From the NCBI GenBank assembly GCA_947503265.1, contig CANNDC010000011.1, positions 109,873 to 173,872 on the forward strand: a stretch of DNA of 64,000 nucleotides, written 5' to 3'. Under the pieces are notes generated by a model. That model ran no database searches. It was not told where the DNA came from and was given only the letters and a program-made list of their open reading frames with translations. Both the position numbers and the translations under genes were made by a program. This DNA comes from an uncultured Alteromonadaceae bacterium. GTDB lineage: Bacteria; Pseudomonadota; Gammaproteobacteria; Enterobacterales; Alteromonadaceae. This document shows, piece by piece, positions 62,376 through 64,000 of the stretch (within the stretch, counting starts at the first letter, position 1; each line of letters starts with the position of its first letter).

Positions 62376-63321
62376 GATTAAGTTACCCGGAATAGAGGAA
62401 AGCAAACCTGTATTGCTCATCGTAGACGATCAACCGTTAGTTGTTAGGCAAATCTATGAGATTTTTCAAGAAGAGTTCCATATATTTATGGCAAGTGATG
62501 GTGAACAGTGTCTGAAGATGTGCTCAGAACTGATTCCTGACTTAGTGTTACTCGATGTCAATATGCCTAAAATGAATGGCTATGAGACTTGTGAAAAGAT
62601 TAAGTCGAATGTCAGCACTTCCCACATACCTGTGATTTTTGTAACCGCTAACATTACAGAACAAGACGAAGTAAAAGGGTTTGAAATTGGTGCAGTCGAT
62701 TTTATTCGCAAGCCTATCAACCCTCTGATTACATGGGCACGCGTTGTAAACCATGTTCAGATTAAACGACAATCAGATATGTTGCGCTCATTGGCGTTGA
62801 TCGATGGACTGACGGGTATCAGCAATCGCTACCAATTTGATGAGCAGCTTTTATCTGGCTGGATGGCTTGTACAAGAGAGAAAAAGCCCTTTTCATTGTT
62901 GATGATAGACGTGGATCATTTCAAAGCGTTTAACGATGAATATGGTCATCAGGCAGGTGACGAATGTTTAAGGACTATCGCACAGATCATTTCGAATAAA
63001 ATCAATCGACCCAATGACATGGTTGCTAGATATGGCGGAGAAGAATTTGCATGTTTGTTACCCAATACAGATCTACAAGGAGCATTAAAAGTAGCTCGGG
63101 ATATCCGTCTGGGCATTGGTGAAAGCATCATTTCATTTACCAATGGCGAGGGTGATAGAGAAGAGGCGAGGGTGACTGTGAGTACCGGTGTTGCGAGTGC
63201 AATGCCATCCAGTGAAGTTGAGCCAACTGAATTAATAAGGATAGCCGATGAACAGCTTTATTCAGCCAAAGGGGCAGGAAGAAATTGCGTAAAGGGAATA
63301 AATTTAAGTGAATTAGCATAA
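62362..63321 (+). CDS. Response-regulator diguanylate cyclase (REC-GGDEF)
   Basis: 319 residues. Receiver (about 15-130) with Asp65 (LVLLDVNMPKMNG), Thr95 and Lys117. GGDEF domain (about 140-310): LTGISNRYQFDEQ, IDVDHFKAFNDEYGHQAGDE with Asp183, and active-site GGEEF (225-229) preceded by an inhibitory RPND I-site exactly five residues upstream. So it should make c-di-GMP when phosphorylated and be product-inhibited. ATG overlaps the REC-HPt gene by 14 bp, so the two are coupled. It is the last gene before repeat cluster 2. Confidence 0.94.
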   Translation: MRNDKIKLPGIEESKPVLLIVDDQPLVVRQIYEIFQEEFHIFMASDGEQCLKMCSELIPDLVLLDVNMPKMNGYETCEKIKSNVSTSHIPVIFVTANITEQDEVKGFEIGAVDFIRKPINPLITWARVVNHVQIKRQSDMLRSLALIDGLTGISNRYQFDEQLLSGWMACTREKKPFSLLMIDVDHFKAFNDEYGHQAGDECLRTIAQIISNKINRPNDMVARYGGEEFACLLPNTDLQGALKVARDIRLGIGESIISFTNGEGDREEARVTVSTGVASAMPSSEVEPTELIRIADEQLYSAKGAGRNCVKGINLSELA

Positions 63322-63364
63322 CCGCAATTCGACTATTTTAAATAGAAGTTTTGACCAAACTCGA

Positions 63365-63930
63365 AATTCTGATTGAGTTTGATAGGGTAATTGGGAGGTT
63401 ACCGCCTCCGCGGTAAAGACGTGTTAGATATTTTAAAACAATGCTTTCGCGGTAAAGACACCTTAGGTGTTTTGACCAATGCTTTCGTCGCTACCACCTT
63501 CTGTCATCTCCGCGTAGGCGGTGATCTCCAAAATCCACCCCATGAGTACAATAAAAATGTCCTTTTTGTCCTCACCGAATAGACATTCGCTGCTGCATCA
63601 ATTGATTGGGAATTCGACTTAGACAAGTTTGTTTATTTTGAGAAGTTTGAGGATATAGAGAATTCATAATTGTGCGAGAAAAGAATCGGAAAATGGAACT
63701 AAGCTTGGAAAAATGGACCTATCAATGAGTTGAATTTTTGCTGACAAGATTTGTAGATTGAAATAGGTAAAAAGCGTTTGATTGAGTTTGATAGGGTAAT
63801 TGGGAGGTTACCGCCTTCGCGGTAAAGACGTGTCAGGGGTTTTGAACAATGCTTGGGCGGTAAATACGTGTCAGGGGTTTTGAACAATGCTTGGGCGGTA
63901 AAGACGTGTTAGATATTTTAAAATGTAGTA
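63365..63930 (+). repeat. palindromic mosaic repeat cluster 2
   Basis: Same elements and orientation as cluster 1: forward palindromes at 63394-63421 and 63803-63830, an inverted one at 63502-63529, the lead-in tttgatagggtaattgggag, the tail ccaccccatgagtacaata, and a linker (ggaaaaatggacctatcaatg) matching the one between cluster 1 units. Short open frames inside it are repeat-encoded and have no support as genes. Confidence 0.8.
63831..63906 (+). repeat. two tandem 38-bp units
   Basis: tgtcaggggttttgaacaatgcttgg followed by gcggtaaatacg, then the same again with gcggtaaagacg (one base different). It looks like a recent local duplication inside cluster 2, each ending with the half-palindrome gcggtaaa. 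Confidence 0.8.
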
Positions 63931-63993
63931 GCTCAGACTTGATCTGACAGTTACCCGTTTTTCAAATGGTGACTGTCAGTTTAGATTTGAGCT
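63930..63993. repeat. imperfect 26-bp inverted repeat at the window edge
   Basis: Left arm 63930-63955 and right arm 63968-63993 match at 20 of 26 positions, inner 12 bp nearly perfect (ctgacagttacc / ggtgactgtcag), 12-base loop. It could be a terminator-like hairpin or the edge of another mobile element cut off by the window. Confidence 0.5.
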
Positions 63994-64000
63994 AAATTCT

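Noticed and set aside
63391..63582. 63-codon open frame inside repeat cluster 2
   Set aside because: It is translated from palindrome and half-site repeats and has no ribosome site or homologous reading in cluster 1.

Overview
The window reads as a chromosomal segment of a marine gammaproteobacterium, most likely of the Alteromonadales (Alteromonas/Glaciecola-like). This is inferred from protein similarity to known families (RpoS, Tpx, EfpL, IspB, PepQ, FadBA, ObgE, PurA), an MSHA-type pilin, a PEP-CTERM-like protein and the AT-leaning base composition. I ran no database search, so the genus is open.

Layout. 0-27 kb is largely housekeeping: the 3' part of rpoS, tpx, efpL (yeiP), folA, a solute-binding lipoprotein, the rplU-rpmA-obgE group divergent from ispB, pepQ, a TPR/TonB-C protein, slt, an orphan pilin, fadBA, a small HTH/membrane operon, a PEP-CTERM-like protein, a YitT transporter, an outer-membrane-like barrel, a very large sensor with a degenerate HD-GYP domain, purA and an orphan OmpR-type regulator. 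27-34 kb holds two minus-strand operons: cupredoxin / GGDEF-EAL / DUF3034 / lipoprotein haemoglobin, and rimK / aspartoacylase / retropepsin. 34-43 kb has two MscS channels, an MgtE Mg2+ transporter and tamA-tamB.

43-63 kb is the accessory and most interesting part. It contains an orphan HPt protein, a complete 270-bp MITE-like element, a hemerythrin gene, a phosphatase-lipid kinase fusion, a bacteriophytochrome hybrid kinase with its haem oxygenase, two NtrC-type (sigma-54 activator) response regulators, a CHASE3 histidine kinase with an Rcp1-like regulator, a REC-HK-REC-REC hybrid, a REC-HPt protein and a REC-diguanylate cyclase. Each NtrC-type regulator is paired with a tiny protein (63 and 72 residues) consisting only of a histidine-kinase H-box helix region and a C-terminal CxxC, with no ATPase domain. 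Six sigma-54 (-24/-12) promoter candidates lie in the same block, before the hemerythrin gene, the two regulators, a small exported protein, a third MscS gene and a DUF2383 gene. The DUF2383 promoter is preceded by four 14-bp direct repeats at an exact 21-bp pitch.

Working model (inference): light (bacteriophytochrome) and membrane (CHASE3) signals feed a phosphorelay that reaches two paralogous sigma-54 activators, modulated by the mini H-box proteins, and turns on a stress or redox gene set (hemerythrin, DUF2383 four-helix protein, MscS, exported protein) with a c-di-GMP output. The block from bphP to the diguanylate cyclase is bracketed by two homologous clusters of a palindromic mosaic repeat (about 47.3-47.9 and 63.4-63.9 kb) in the same orientation, so it may have been acquired or moved as a unit.
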